Origin: Diplosphaera chodatii
Taxonomy: Eukaryota > Chlorophyta > Trebouxiophyceae > Prasiolales > Stichococcaceae
Length of the DNA stretch: 64,000 nt
Direction: 5' to 3'
NCBI GenBank assembly: GCA_032358165.1
Contig: JAALGY010000062.1
Coordinates: 744,001 to 808,000, forward strand
Shown here: in pieces, positions 23,801-36,007 of the stretch
Position numbering within the stretch: the first letter of the stretch is position 1
Layout: every line of letters starts with the position of its first letter
Translations under genes and position numbers: made by a program
Notes under the pieces: generated by a model
The model's input: the letters and a program-made list of their open reading frames with translations, nothing else
Database searches by the model: none
What the model was told of the DNA's origin: nothing

Positions 23801-26800
23801 TTGCCAGAGGGCAATGTTGAAGTGTGTTCTCCGCTCGCAGCCAGTCCAGCTGTGATGTCATGATCACACAATCTTTATCACAGCAGCAGCTGGCATCAGC
23901 CAGGAAGCGCAACAGCATACTGCTATTGTGTATGGCATACCAGACAGCGGAGGGTGTACACATCCATGCAGATGCTGTGTCGACATGGTGTTGTAAGCAC
24001 AACCCAACCGCATAAGGCCAGCCACCAAGTACCTGCTCGAAGCAGGGCTTGAGCTGGCAGCCGTCCAGCAGCTGGCCGTAGTGCGTCTTGTCGCCCTCGT
24101 CGTACATGTTCACCCGCCGCACCGCCCGCGGCGTCATGCCCAGCTCCCGCGCGATGCGGTCAACCCACATCTCTGTCACCATCATGCCTGCAAACAAGAC
24201 GCATGACCTCATGTTACAGCTGACAGAATTTCAGTGTGTGATATGCATTATCGGAGACGATGGTCTACACAGGCGTACGAAGGTTTGCTGAGGGAACCTG
24301 TGCGCGGGGACTGTTGCAGCACCTCCCATCAAGCATGACGACAAAGGTGGCAGTCACATAGGGTGTTCGCCGTACCCTGGGGCCCGCCAAAGCCACGGAA
24401 GGCGGTGTTGGACGCCTGGTTGGTCTTGCAGATGTGGCCGCGCAGGCTGACGGCCTTGCCGAGGCGGTACCCATTGTCGGTGTGCAGCAGCGCACGGTCC
24501 ATAATGGACGAGCTGAGGTCCTGTTGGTGCACAACCACAGGAGTTCATAAAACATCAGCAAGGCAGGGCCTGCATTGTCTGATATGCACATCGTGTTGCA
24601 AGGTGCATACTGCTACACGCAGTCGTTGTCTACACCCTTTATGTTGTGGCAATGATCGTACCAGGCTGCAGCCGGCGTTGTTGTAGATGTCCAGGTCGAG
24701 GCCCTGGATGACGCCGTCCTTGTTGAAGCCAACCTGCACCCCAAGGCCAGTATGGTGGACGTGTGAGCTGCAAGCAGCACGTTGCTACAGGCAGTCTTGG
24801 CTATCAAGAGGCGGTATCAACATTGTCATGCGTGCTATTGCCTTGTTGTTGACCGAGTACCGTGAGAGCAAGTGATGATGCTGCATCTACGAGGACAACC
24901 CAATCACTGTACTGCGTTGGAGGTAGCGACCGTACCTTGTACTTGGCGTAATAGGCGTGGCGCTGCCCTGTGATCTGCATATCCTCATCCCGGTCCAGCA
25001 CGATGCGCACCTGGTCGGTCAACAAGTTGGCTTGTGACGCACCTACTCTACTGAGTGCAGCAATAAACTGCAGAGCCGCATGCCCGGGCCACTGGCAGCC
25101 TGAGCTGCCAGCCTATGCTGCTAGATGCTGCCTGATGCAGGGACGACCGGCATGCTACACAAGTGCTGCAGACATCGAGGCAGGGTGGGAGCCCAATGCA
25201 TACCGGGCGGCGTGTGTGGTATGCTGGAACTGCGATCGCTGCCTGCGCACAGCAAGTGACTTGTTGACAGCCAACAGTGCAAAAGCATTTGAACATGAAT
25301 TGCACATGCTGCACCCTACGATATACGCTTTCCTGTCCCGATTTAGGGTTTGAAAAATTCGAAACGGGTTCCAACCACCCGCTGTGTCACGGGGAAGCAT
25401 AGCAAGTCATGGTGTTGACAGGAAGCCTATCAGCAGACGCATGTGTCATGCCTGAATGAAGGCGGAGCGGGTCTCCTTGCCTCCGAAGCCACCGCCAATG
25501 CGCTTCGTCTTTGCAACGATCTTATGCATGGGCACCGCCAGCACAGTGTGCATCTGCAGCTGGTGTTTATTTGGGCACTGCAACAACACACGAAGGCCTG
25601 AGAGGTCAGTGGTGCCAACACTTTCTCACACAGTCTATATTCGTTTTACAGTACTCTAGTGATCGCAGGCGACATCAAGGTTCGTGAGGTCGTCTGAGCA
25701 CAGCTGACCTGCGTTGAGGCAAAGGCCTCATACTCATCGTGCTCCTTCGGGATCACAAGGGAACAGTGAGGCTCCAGGTAGAAGTGCTCCTGCGGGTAGT
25801 GAAGGATACAGTTGGGGACACGGTTTAAGCAATGCTCAAGATGCACACATGGCGTTAACATTTGTGATGCAGTCGTAGTCACGCGCTTTCAGCATGTCAG
25901 AATGCGGCCGAGTGCAACTGCAGGCAAGCGCTCTGCTGTATTATACATGAAACAATTCCAACACAGGCACCGTCCTGGGCTTTCCTGAACAATCCGCATG
26001 CGCTGGCAAATCACATCCCAATTCGCACTGCCATGTCGTCTCACCTGGCCGCCAATTCGAGCATCTCCCTCCAGCACATGGTCGCTGCCAGCAAGAGCCG
26101 CTGCAACGTCCCCGTCCTCAATGCTGTGTTCCCACTCCTGCGCATGTGTGGACAGTATCACAGGATGTCTTGCGCCACAGAAAACTTCGCATCAGATGGC
26201 CCGGCAGCACAGGTTAGGAGGCTCATGGCGCGAGTGTCCAGAGGGCTGAGACCGCACCGAAAAGTAGCTGTCGGCTTTGATGGCGTCGTCCATGTTCAGG
26301 ATGGCCGGCAAGTCTTCGTACTCAACCTTCACGAGCCTACGCAGATGACACCGCGCACTGAGTGCCAAGTCGTGAGGACGACCTGCCATCAAGCCATTGC
26401 ATGACACTGCCGGGCACCCTGCGAAACACTGCGCAGCCTGGTGCAACAGCCTCACCTGGAGCCAATACGGGCCTGCTGCTCTGTCTCGGCGACGACAACA
26501 CCGATGACTTGGCCGACACAGGGCACAATCTTTGAAGCAAACACCTGCCATGCAAGAGTGTGCTATGAGTTACCGCCTTCCTGTGCCAGCACCTGCTGCT
26601 GTGATGGCGGTAAGCATGTACAGAAGCACTGGGGACCATGCAGATTGCAGCAGGCTGCCTCAGGTACGGCCACCCAAAGCTGACGACCTTGTGGGCTCAC
26701 CTCCTCATCGTGTGCAACGGCTCCAATGTGGTTGCTGCCTGGTACGTCCCGATGGTCAAAGTAGCCAACAACGCCCTCCGACTGCATCCGACCAGCCATG

Positions 26801-29800
26801 TTAGCACATTCAAAGCCGCCTGGTAACTGTGCAGTGTTGATTCACACTGTGAGTACACAACAGTGTGCTTTGACACGATACACATCTTCTAACGATTACT
26901 TGCAGCGCAGCGGAGGCGTCCACGCTCAGCAGTTTGGCATGCGGCCGTGTGCTCAACACGAACACTGCATGCAGCGCATTAGCTGGCAGCGGGATGTCAT
27001 CCACATAGACAGCCTCTCCAGTGACCTATTGTAGTACACACAGGACGCGCTGAAGCAGCAACCGGTATCAAGTGCGGAGGCCTGCAACTAGTCACACAGA
27101 CAACACATGCGAAGCCACAGCGGCTGTTGCAGCACTGCACAGCTACCTGCATGTCTGCAGAGACATGGCGGTAGGGTTTGCCGACGATGTCCTCATCACC
27201 AGTGCCGTCGAAATACTGGAGGCCACGCACTGGGGCTCGCTCATACCGCTGTATGCCTGATGTGTACGCTTCATCAAATGCTGGTTTGAAGCCCTCCACA
27301 TCAGCCTGCAGGCGTAGGACATATCTTCAAGTTCAGATGACGGTTGCAGAGGTCCGCATACAAATCAGTGCGATGCAGCGATGGTTGCTTGCAGACCACG
27401 ATCAGATACAGTGGATACAGAGCGCAACTGATGATTTGTTGGTGGGATTGAGCAGCTCTAGCGTGTGTCAGTGAGCGCACCGCAAGTGCATAGTTTGCGT
27501 GCACAACAAAGCGGAACAGAAAGGAGGCCGCCAGGCTGCGCCTGAACTCCACCATGCCACCTGCGCAGCGCGACCTGGGAGCCGTCGACATGGCCGGCTG
27601 CAGACTTTGCTGTGGACGCTTGCCCAGTGTGTGCATTATGAGTCTCTAGGTACGGCAAGTGCCCAATGACCAGATTCACGGGTGATAGTGGACGCGCGCT
27701 CAAGATTGCCCACTGGACCTGTGGACAACAGAGGCAGACACCGCGCTGGTGCAGGAATGCAAGTCGCCACAATTTCTGCCATGCATCGAGACACACGCAC
27801 CAGGCGCGTTTGGCGTGATGTTGATGTCCTCCGCCAGGGTCTCCAGCGCCGCCCTGAGCAGCGGCTCATCCCACACCTTGCCCTGGAGTGCCTGCTCCGT
27901 TTTGGGTGCCATGATGGCCTTGGGCGCCACGCCGCCAAAAGCCAGCTCCACTTCCTCTGCCACCCAGGTACCTGCAGCATCATGGACACAGGATCCCTGA
28001 CTCAGCACAACATCCATTCAATCCATATCCGCCCAGCCCTATGCGCGGATGTGCAGGTATCACGACTGGAAAGAGGGCTGCATGTGCACACCCATCCAAA
28101 AGGACGAAATGATGGCACAGCATTAGATGACCTGACCAGACTCAGCCCAGCAAGGCTGCTGCCCGGCAACAGCAAGCAAAGGTTGCAACGACCACACCTT
28201 TCGCATCCTGCGCCATACGTACTCGCATGCCAGCGTTGACAATGGCAATGTCGTCGTCCCTCCGGTGCGCCTGTTTGCATAGACCAACTTATCAGCAAGC
28301 ATTCGGAACACAATGACATGCTGCTGCTGCACAGTTGCAAGAATCAGTGGCACGCGCGATCAAAGTCGCTGCTGCACCTGCTTGAACTCCCGCACATACT
28401 CATTGGGCAGAGTAAATGGGATGAATACATTCGTGAGCAGCTCCCCCGGCTTGAGGTCAACCTTCCTGTAACATCACAACAGGGCAAGCAAAGGATGTCA
28501 ATTTATGAAGATGAACAAAGCTTGACCTGCAAATAGTCTTTGCACAGCTTCCAGCCCATAAACTAATCTGAGAAACATCACAGATGCGTGAAGTTTACAG
28601 CCATAGCATGTGAGGGCTGAGCTGCCTGGCACGGCACATCACTGCACTCTGCCAAGCCCTTGCCACACACCTGTATCCCAGGAAGAAGGTGCGCGCTGGT
28701 ACAGTGCGCGGTGACGAGCCCTGCCCAGCGATGCTGAAGGTGGTGCGGGACGCCATCCAGATGGGGTTCAGATCGCTGATGGGGCTGCCAGTGGCGATGT
28801 TGCCGCCAAGGCTTGCTGTGTTCCGGATCTGCAGCAGAAACAAGATGGAAACCGGATGGAACTGGCATTCCCAGAGATACCACAGACGAGCAACAAGAGT
28901 GAGTGCACCGTGCAAGCAATCCAGAGTTGCTTGTCGCACCAGGCTGGTGTGCTCCGCAACTGCATGCACCCAAGCATTGCACAGCAGATCCTTGAAACGT
29001 TGTCCGAGGAAAAGCACGAGGAGGGACATCAGGCATGAGGTTCACACCTGTACGCCCGCGAACCAGCGCAGCTGCTCCACCACTGCCCGAAAGGTGGATG
29101 TCTTGTGCTCTGGCAGTGATTTGATCTGCGCCCGCAGCACCTCCAATAGCGTGCTCAGCGGCACGGATGCGCCCACCCGCAAGCCATCTTCCAGGACTTC
29201 GACCTGCCGAAGCAGCGGCACCTCCATCCTTGGTGTGTATGCCCACAGTGACAGGCTGCGGCTGCCAGCCACCCCTGCTGTGCCTGAGCCCTTGTGCAGT
29301 GTGTCAGTTGTATACCATGTCCCCTGCAGCGCTCCACCCAGATTGTGAAAGCCGAGCTAGCCGAGCGCTGCCCACCTTGTTCAACTCCGGTACATGCGTC
29401 GTGCTGATGAGCACAGGGTATGAGGCGGCTTTGAACTTCATTTCGATGCCGACCTCCGTGTTGCCAACGACCAGCTTGGCATCTGGGTGCTGGTGCTTCA
29501 GCGCCAGCAGTGCCGTCAGGCTCGTGGGTCTGAGGGGAGACAATGGCGGTTGTGATGCCGACTAAAGCGTGTCACCGCATCAGGCGTCACATCACGAGGC
29601 CAAGGTGCCCAATCAAAGCCGTACATGCAAATCTTGCATATGGCACAGGTGTGCTTGTCAGAAAGATGCGGTATGAATCCGGCAAACCTGCAATCGTTAG
29701 AAGCTCACATCCATGTTTCAGGTAGTGCAGAGTAGAGAAGAGCAGCACCTGTGCCAGTCTGCATGCTTGCCGGGCAGGTGCAGGGCGGCGGGGACACGCT

Positions 29801-30934
29801 TGCGCAGCTCTGGCGGGAAGATGGGCTCGGCCTGCGTGCCCCCGGCAGCAACAGTATTTTCAAGGATCAAAGCCGCACATGCTCATGCAGCCTGTTGATT
29901 GATGGCAGGAGCACAGCATGGTCTTCTTCTGGGTGCAGATGCGCCTCCATGATGCCAAATGCTCACCGTGGGGCGGTGTGGCGTGGCAGCCCCATACCTG
30001 CAGACAGGATGGGATGGTGCTTGGACGGTCGCAGCAGTATGTGGAATGCGGTGGCGTGCACCTCGTTTGTGACATTTCCCCGCCACAAAGGTGGCTCAAC
30101 TAAACACAGCTGCTCACATGTTGTCTTTGTCGTCTGAGCTCGTGCCATTGGCGGCGCCAGCTGAGCAATCGCATGGTTGGCCGGTGCTGGGACATATCTG
30201 CTGTCAGCATGACAAGCCCACATCAGCGAGAGCAGGACCTTCCCGACAGCAGCATCTCTCATTTAGAGTGGCGACAACACAGGTACCATGACCATATAAA
30301 CACAGGTCTGTTGGCCTCAAGAACCTTCGGAGTGAGTGCATCCCAATGACGACGCTCGCCTTTTTGCCCTTGCTAATCGGAGGGTTGCTGGAGGGCGGGT
30401 TGTTGCCGTCCTGTCCCCGCCCAGCCTGACCTCGTGGCAGCGAGGGGTCAGCACCATCCACCTGTTGCAAGCATAGCCACACTCTTCAACCTGGTCAGCC
30501 AGGCAGCTCCAGGAACGGTGTCGTGCTGATGCCATGCCATGCTAACGCGTCCTACGCACCTTCAGGCCATTGGTCTCGGCGCCATTGGGGGCTGTGATGC
30601 CGTCCCTCTCATGACCATTTGCGAACAGGCCATTTGTGCCATCGGGCACAGCGTTGTTGGCGTCTTCGGCATGCAGGCTGGCCTCGATCGCCTCCTCGGT
30701 GTATGCCCCTGGCTCAACCTTGGCAAACACCTGTGCGAGACATGCATGGTCCAGTACCAGCTGTCAGCTCTGTCATTCATGAAACCGCATCGCAGGCATC
30801 CGACGACAGTAACTCTCGGGTCCCGCATATCTGTATCAGCTTCCTCGCACAGAGCAGCTTCGCAGTGCGGTCGAGCTTCCGCCGTTGCTGTGGTCCAACC
30901 GCTGTCGTTGGGCACCTTGAAGGCGTCCAGGATG

Positions 30935-30967
<33 letters not shown>

Positions 30968-32254
30968 GCCAGCGCCTCCTCGATGTCCTCCTCGGTGGGC
31001 GGCTCCGGCTTGGAGCGCAGCAGGCTGTACATGCTCATCACAAAGCCTGCAGCACAGCGCAGCGCCGTCGGCGCCTTCAGCGGCTGGACATGCATCCTGG
31101 TGTGCTCAGGCGCGCCAGACATGTCACGCTGGTGCTTGCGCAGGAAGCGCTGGAAGCGTCGTCGTTTGCCCGCAGACCGGTACCTGGCGTGCAGAAGCCG
31201 CACTGCGAGCCGTGTGCCCGCGCCAGGCGCTCCTGCACGGGGTGCAGCCCTGCGCGCCCGCTGCCGATGCCTGCGACGCGTACACATGCTGTGGCAGTTG
31301 GTTCTGATGAGCAACGCCAGTCCGAAGACCGCAGCCCGCAGCCCGCAGCCCACTGGCGACATGCACGCTTATCAGCTCTGCCCAGATCCAGGTCGATGCT
31401 TGTCCAGTCTACGCACCCTCGACGGTCACGACGTGGCAGCCCTCCACAGCGTACAGGGGGCACAGGCATGCGTTGACCGCCTTGTGGGTCAGCTTGCCCT
31501 CTGCTCCCTCCAGTGCCGACACCATTACGGTGCAAGCCCCGCATCCACCCTCTCCGCAGCCAAGCTTGGTGCCCGTGAGGCCCAGCTCTGCATGGCAAGG
31601 GACATGACATCCCATCATGCTAGCAATCAGACCATATCTTGGCACACGCCGCAGCCACCCTCTGGGCGTCCCAGCTCAGTCCCTGTGAGGCCCGGCTTTG
31701 CGCACAAACATATGCGATATGCTCACGCATCGCACGATGCCAGATCGTCGCGAAACAGCAGCAATTTCCATTCGGGGCACAGGCAGCATGCTGCACAATG
31801 GTGGTGCAGATTAGGTCATCGAGTCTCGGCACAAAGACGGCTGCAGCGGTTTCTAGGTAGTGGAGTGTTAACATCACACATGACATCTTTGCACGCCTTC
31901 ATTGCACCATGCAGACCGGCTAAGCAGTGTCAGTGTTTGACAATCGTCTGTCTTCATACTGTTGCCTGGCTGCAGACCAGTCCCTTGAAACGCTGCCACA
32001 GTGACGGCATGCACTGCTGCAACTCTAGCAGCCGCGCACGCAGAACGTGGGCAATAGCACATCAGCTGCACTCCGCAAACAACACCGGAGGAGGAGACCT
32101 TCTTACCGCGCAGCCACTGCAGCAACGTCGCCTCCGCCCGTCCTGCAGGTAGCACATGTCGCTTGCCGTTCACGTAGGCGATGGGCTGGTCCGCCACGCC
32201 GTCGTGCCCCGGGCCTGGCGCAGCGACGAGCTGGCTGGCAGCGCCTTTGCCCAT
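20847..32254 (-). CDS. XDH: Xanthine dehydrogenase, complete, many exons
   Basis: XDH oxidises hypoxanthine and xanthine to urate with NAD+ (purine catabolism). The first exons are 32254-32107, 31587-31417, 31270-31184, 31046-30916 and 30730-30560, all in phase. Domains in order: plant-type 2Fe-2S ([17 protein letters not shown], near 31560); second 2Fe-2S ([15 protein letters not shown], then [16 protein letters not shown], 31.2-30.9 kb). FAD domain: [14 protein letters not shown] near 29.46 kb and [17 protein letters not shown] near 28.78 kb. Molybdopterin domain, 27.6-20.8 kb. Glu of [11 protein letters not shown] (near 25.48 kb), Arg of [10 protein letters not shown] (near 24.49 kb), Phe of AFRGFGGPQ and Glu of [11 protein letters not shown] (near 21.33 kb) are the residues corresponding to bovine Glu802, Arg880, Phe914 and Glu1261. 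This argues for XDH and against aldehyde oxidase. The C-terminus is [14 protein letters not shown]. The ATG at 32254 is the only plausible start. Confidence 0.93.
22350..22455. other. AT-rich island in an XDH intron
   Basis: Roughly 100 bp of strongly AT-rich sequence (for example GATAGATTTACCTATTACG) lies just upstream, in gene direction, of the exon encoding [21 protein letters not shown]. It stands out from the GC-rich surroundings. No terminal repeats or coding capacity were seen. Confidence 0.5.
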
Positions 32255-32779
32255 CGTGGGCGTGTTGTGTCAGCAACGCTGGCACATCGGGTCTTCACCT
32301 GTCAGTTCTTGCCGCTGCAACCAAAGCGCGCACGCGGTATCAGAGCTCGAGTCAGCAGAATGGCAAGCCTGCAATGACAGAAGAAAGATCTCCTTGCATG
32401 TGACCCACGATGCTGATGTGGAAGAAGGGCAGTGTCGGCCTGGCTATTTCCCTGTGCATCGACGTCGACTGCGGTCGGCGATCGTCCACAAGGCATGCAC
32501 GTGCAGCAAAGTGTCAGCTTCGATCTGAAGCTGGGCCGGCTAAAGTAAGCGCACGGCGTCCAAACTTTACGGTGACATATCACAATTTGCAGGGGTTTCA
32601 TGCAGCACCTATATACTCGACGTTGCCTGTGAGTGCATCCGGCAAACTCTGCGTGGGGTACAGAGCTGCTGATTTGTAGCATCGCAGCGCTGTAAAGCGG
32701 CCAGGACCACGGGTTGCTGTTTGCTGCGGTCCGTGGCGCCTGGGGCATTGGCAGGCGGCACAGGGTGGCTCGGCATGGT
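32255..32779. promoter_or_regulatory. Divergent promoter region, XDH / XPNPEP3
   Basis: 525 bp separate the two start codons. Promoters for both genes must be here. No element could be named by eye. Confidence 0.45.
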
Positions 32780-35472
32780 ATGACAGCCGGTCTGCTGGCT
32801 CGTGCGGCACAGCGTCTCTGGCAGCCCGCCTCCAAGCGACTCGTCGCTGGGCAGGCCACATGGCAGACGCACCCCGAGGTGCGCGTGCGAGCCGGTGCAC
32901 GATCATGCCGTGTACTTACATGCTGCCTTTGCAGATTGGTGAACTGCTGCCACGGCTGGTGGCACGTACGGCCCGTCAGTATGCAACGTGTGTCAGCGGT
33001 ACATGCTGATCAAGAGGAGTTGCCTGCACAGCTGCTGCGGCATGGCGAAATATTGCCAGGGCTGCCCGCCGAGGAGTTTGCAGCGCGGCGGGAGGCGCTG
33101 GCGGATGCAATGCCCGCGGACAGTGTGGCGCTGCTGCCCGCGCCGCCGCTCAAGTATCGGGCCGGGGTCGTGCCCTACCCCTACCGTGCGGTGGGTGTCG
33201 TGCCCTGCAGCAGTCGCTGCCGTGCTGCAGGAGAAGGGGGCGCGCCCCGTCGGTGCATGTGCAGATGGGGCAGTCTCATGCCTTTCGGCATCATGCAAAC
33301 CATCTTCGTGACACCACAGGAGGCAGACATCATGTACCTGACCGGAGTGAGGCAGCCCGGCATCCTTGCCGCCATCTCCTCAGCCAGGGGCTCCGGCAAG
33401 GGCGCCTTCACGCTGTTCGTGCCGGACGCCAGCCAGGCGGCGGCGCAGTGGGATGGCGCCCTGCTCAACAATGCCGCTGCTGAGGAGGTCTTTGGCGCCA
33501 ATGCAGCCTTCCCCATGTCTCAGGTGCCCAGCAAATCCAGGCTATCATGCATTGTCAGGGCCTGTGCATAATGCGCGACAGCGGACTGCATCAATGTGAT
33601 CTCGTTTGTTCCAGAAGAAGCTCGACGTCTTACAACTTTGATGACATTGCCGCAGCTCCGCTCAAGGCTGCCAGGCTTTCTGGCCGGCGCCAAGGCTGTG
33701 CTGTGCGACTTCGCAACAGCCAGGAGCCCTGTGCTGCTGGCGGCGCTACAGGCAGCCAAGCTGGAGGATGCGCAGATCAGGCCGCTCAGCCCTCTGATGC
33801 ATCGCCTGAGGTGAGACGCAGACAGAATAGTGCACCTGAGAGTGTATCACCAGTGCTTCATGATTCAAGTGGCTCACAATGCAGCACTCTCATGGCAGGT
33901 GGCGCAAGTCTCCAGCTGAGCTTGAATTGATGCGAAAGTCGGCGGCCATTGCCGCTTCTGGGTTGCAGCTAGCAATGCAGCGAACACACCCGGGCGTGTT
34001 CGAGTTCCAGATCGCTTCCACCTTCGGTGGGATGGGTTGTACTGTGCAAGGCTGACCGGTTGCATGGTTCTGGTAAGCACACCTGGTGCAGCCTCACGAC
34101 CGCGTCGAATCACTCGAGTCAACTGTGCAGAGCACCACTGCAAGATGCACGGGGCGGAGGGCATTGCTTATACGCCGATCGTGGCATCAGGGCCTGATGC
34201 ATGCACCATCCACTACAGCCGCAATGATAAGGTGAGCAGCTGCGTTGCCAAACAGAGACAGGTGCTTGGCTGTACAATCACATGCAGCCATTTCCCGCCG
34301 GCCGCCTGCGGCAAAACTTGATCTACACATGTGCAGAAGCTGAAGGCAGGCAGCTTGATCAAGATGGATGCCGGTTGTGAGCTGCATGGTAGGTTCACAT
34401 GTATTGCGCCACCATGGCTGCTTTGCTGATGCCGTCTCACCTGCCTTCATGTATGTGGAGGGGAAGCCGCGCGCTGAAAAACATGGCTGCCATCCACGCA
34501 GGCTACAACAGCGATGTGACACGCTGCTGGCCCGTGAGCGGCTCCTTCTCGCCGCAGCAGCGCGACATCTACGAGGCTGTGCTGGAGATCGGCAGGTGGG
34601 TGCCAGACGCTTGCAGGTACCATTCAGAAGCGACACAACCCTGTGCAGCTGTGGTGCCCACTGACGCCCCGTGTCTGTGCAGGGACTGCATCAAGCACAT
34701 CAGGCCTGGCACCAGGGTGTCCGAGCTGCACAGCTGGTCCTGCTCCCAGGTCAGTCGCTGCATGCCGCGGCAGCTGATGGTGTGCACAGTGCATGGCTGC
34801 TGCTGACATTGATGACATGCGTTGCATGTTATCTTGCTGAAAGGCTGAAGGTTGTGCCGCTACAGGTGTCAGACGTCATGTGCCGCTTGGGCCTGCTGGC
34901 CTGGTCAAGGCGCTCGGTGGATGCACATCGGCGGTTCTACCCTCACTCGTTGGGTGAGCTGCTCACTTTCCACCGCATCGTAGTGCATCTCCGGGTGGTT
35001 AGTCACTTCGGAAGCAATAATCAGCATGACCTTGTCGATCCCCGTGCAGCACACTGGCTGGGTCTGGATGTGCACGACTGCGGCGAGGTCAAGATGGACA
35101 GTGTGGAGCTGCAACCCGGCGTGGTGCTCACCATCGAGCCGGGCATCTACATCCCAGACGAGGACCGCTATGGCGCCTATGCCGGGATTGGGGTGTGTTC
35201 GGCACATTCAGCAGCTGATGGCACATGTCGCATGGCGTGCTGCCCATCTTCACCCTGCCAGACTGCTCCGCTGTTAGCGCAGCAGCGACTCTGTGACACG
35301 GCGATATTGGGCGTGTATGATGGCGTGTCTGTCCATGCAGGTGCGGATAGAAGATGATGTCATCTGCGGTGCGGACGGGCCAGAAATCATCTCGTCCGGC
35401 GTGCCGTCAGATATTGCTGCGGTCGAGAAGCTGGTGGGCAGCGACGCCCAACCGCTGCTTACGCCCATGTGA
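32780..35472 (+). CDS. XPNPEP3: Xaa-Pro aminopeptidase 3-like M24B metallopeptidase, probably mitochondrial
   Basis: The family (human XPNPEP3, yeast and plant Icp55) removes a single residue from proteins after presequence cleavage in mitochondria. Exon 1 (32780-32878) encodes a basic, Arg-rich leader ([20 protein letters not shown]) typical of mitochondrial import. The creatinase N-domain follows: [27 protein letters not shown], then [14 protein letters not shown]. The pita-bread catalytic domain has [37 protein letters not shown] and all metal ligands: Asp in IKMDAGCE, Asp in [11 protein letters not shown], His in [10 protein letters not shown], Glu in [15 protein letters not shown] and Glu in GVRIEDDV. 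The stop is at 35470-35472 after LLTPM. The ATG at 32780 is used because the longer open frame begins with TTG. It is divergent from XDH. Exon borders inside were only partly fixed. Confidence 0.88.
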
Positions 35473-36007
35473 CGGCAGCTGCAGAACTGCCAGCATGTGC
35501 CGCCGGTTGCCGAGACACAATAGCTACACATAGAGGGAGCGGGATGCATTGTGTACCATAGCGTTGCGGCGCAGCAGCGGTCACATGAACCGGCCCAGAT
35601 GGGACACATCGGTGTTCAACATTGAATTGCAAAGCGTTGGGTATGACGTATGCTGGCGATCAGCAGCAGCAGTCAGCAGAACCCCTGAACCTGCTTCACA
35701 GTACAGGGTGGCCTGCGACATTACTACAACTTGCAAGCACTACGCCTGCCCAGTGCGCACACTCTTTGCTCCGCAGACACGCACTGTAGATCTAGGAAAA
35801 CATGCAACTGAAGCAGCCGCTGCGTAGTACCCCGCTGCGGCTCCCGGCGCCGCGCATGTGACGCAGGTTGCCAGCTACCACCCAGCGGTCTTCGCCAACC
35901 CGAACACAGAATGCTGCTGCAAACCAGGCCCCTTCGGCTCGACAGCTACTCTCAGTGCACCAAGAAGCAGACTGTGAAGCCGACGAGCGTAACAAGGCAC
36001 CATTGGC
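35473..36007. other. Intergenic spacer, XPNPEP3 to CtpA
   Basis: 535 bp between two plus-strand genes. It should contain the XPNPEP3 3' UTR and the CtpA promoter. No gene or RNA recognised. Confidence 0.5.

Noticed and set aside
30947..32152. 401-codon open frame on the plus strand
   Set aside because: It runs antisense through XDH exons 1-4 and their introns. The minus strand encodes clear 2Fe-2S motifs there.
20847..32254. Aldehyde oxidase as the identity of the molybdoenzyme
   Set aside because: [11 protein letters not shown] and MDRALLH keep the Glu and Arg that define xanthine dehydrogenase.
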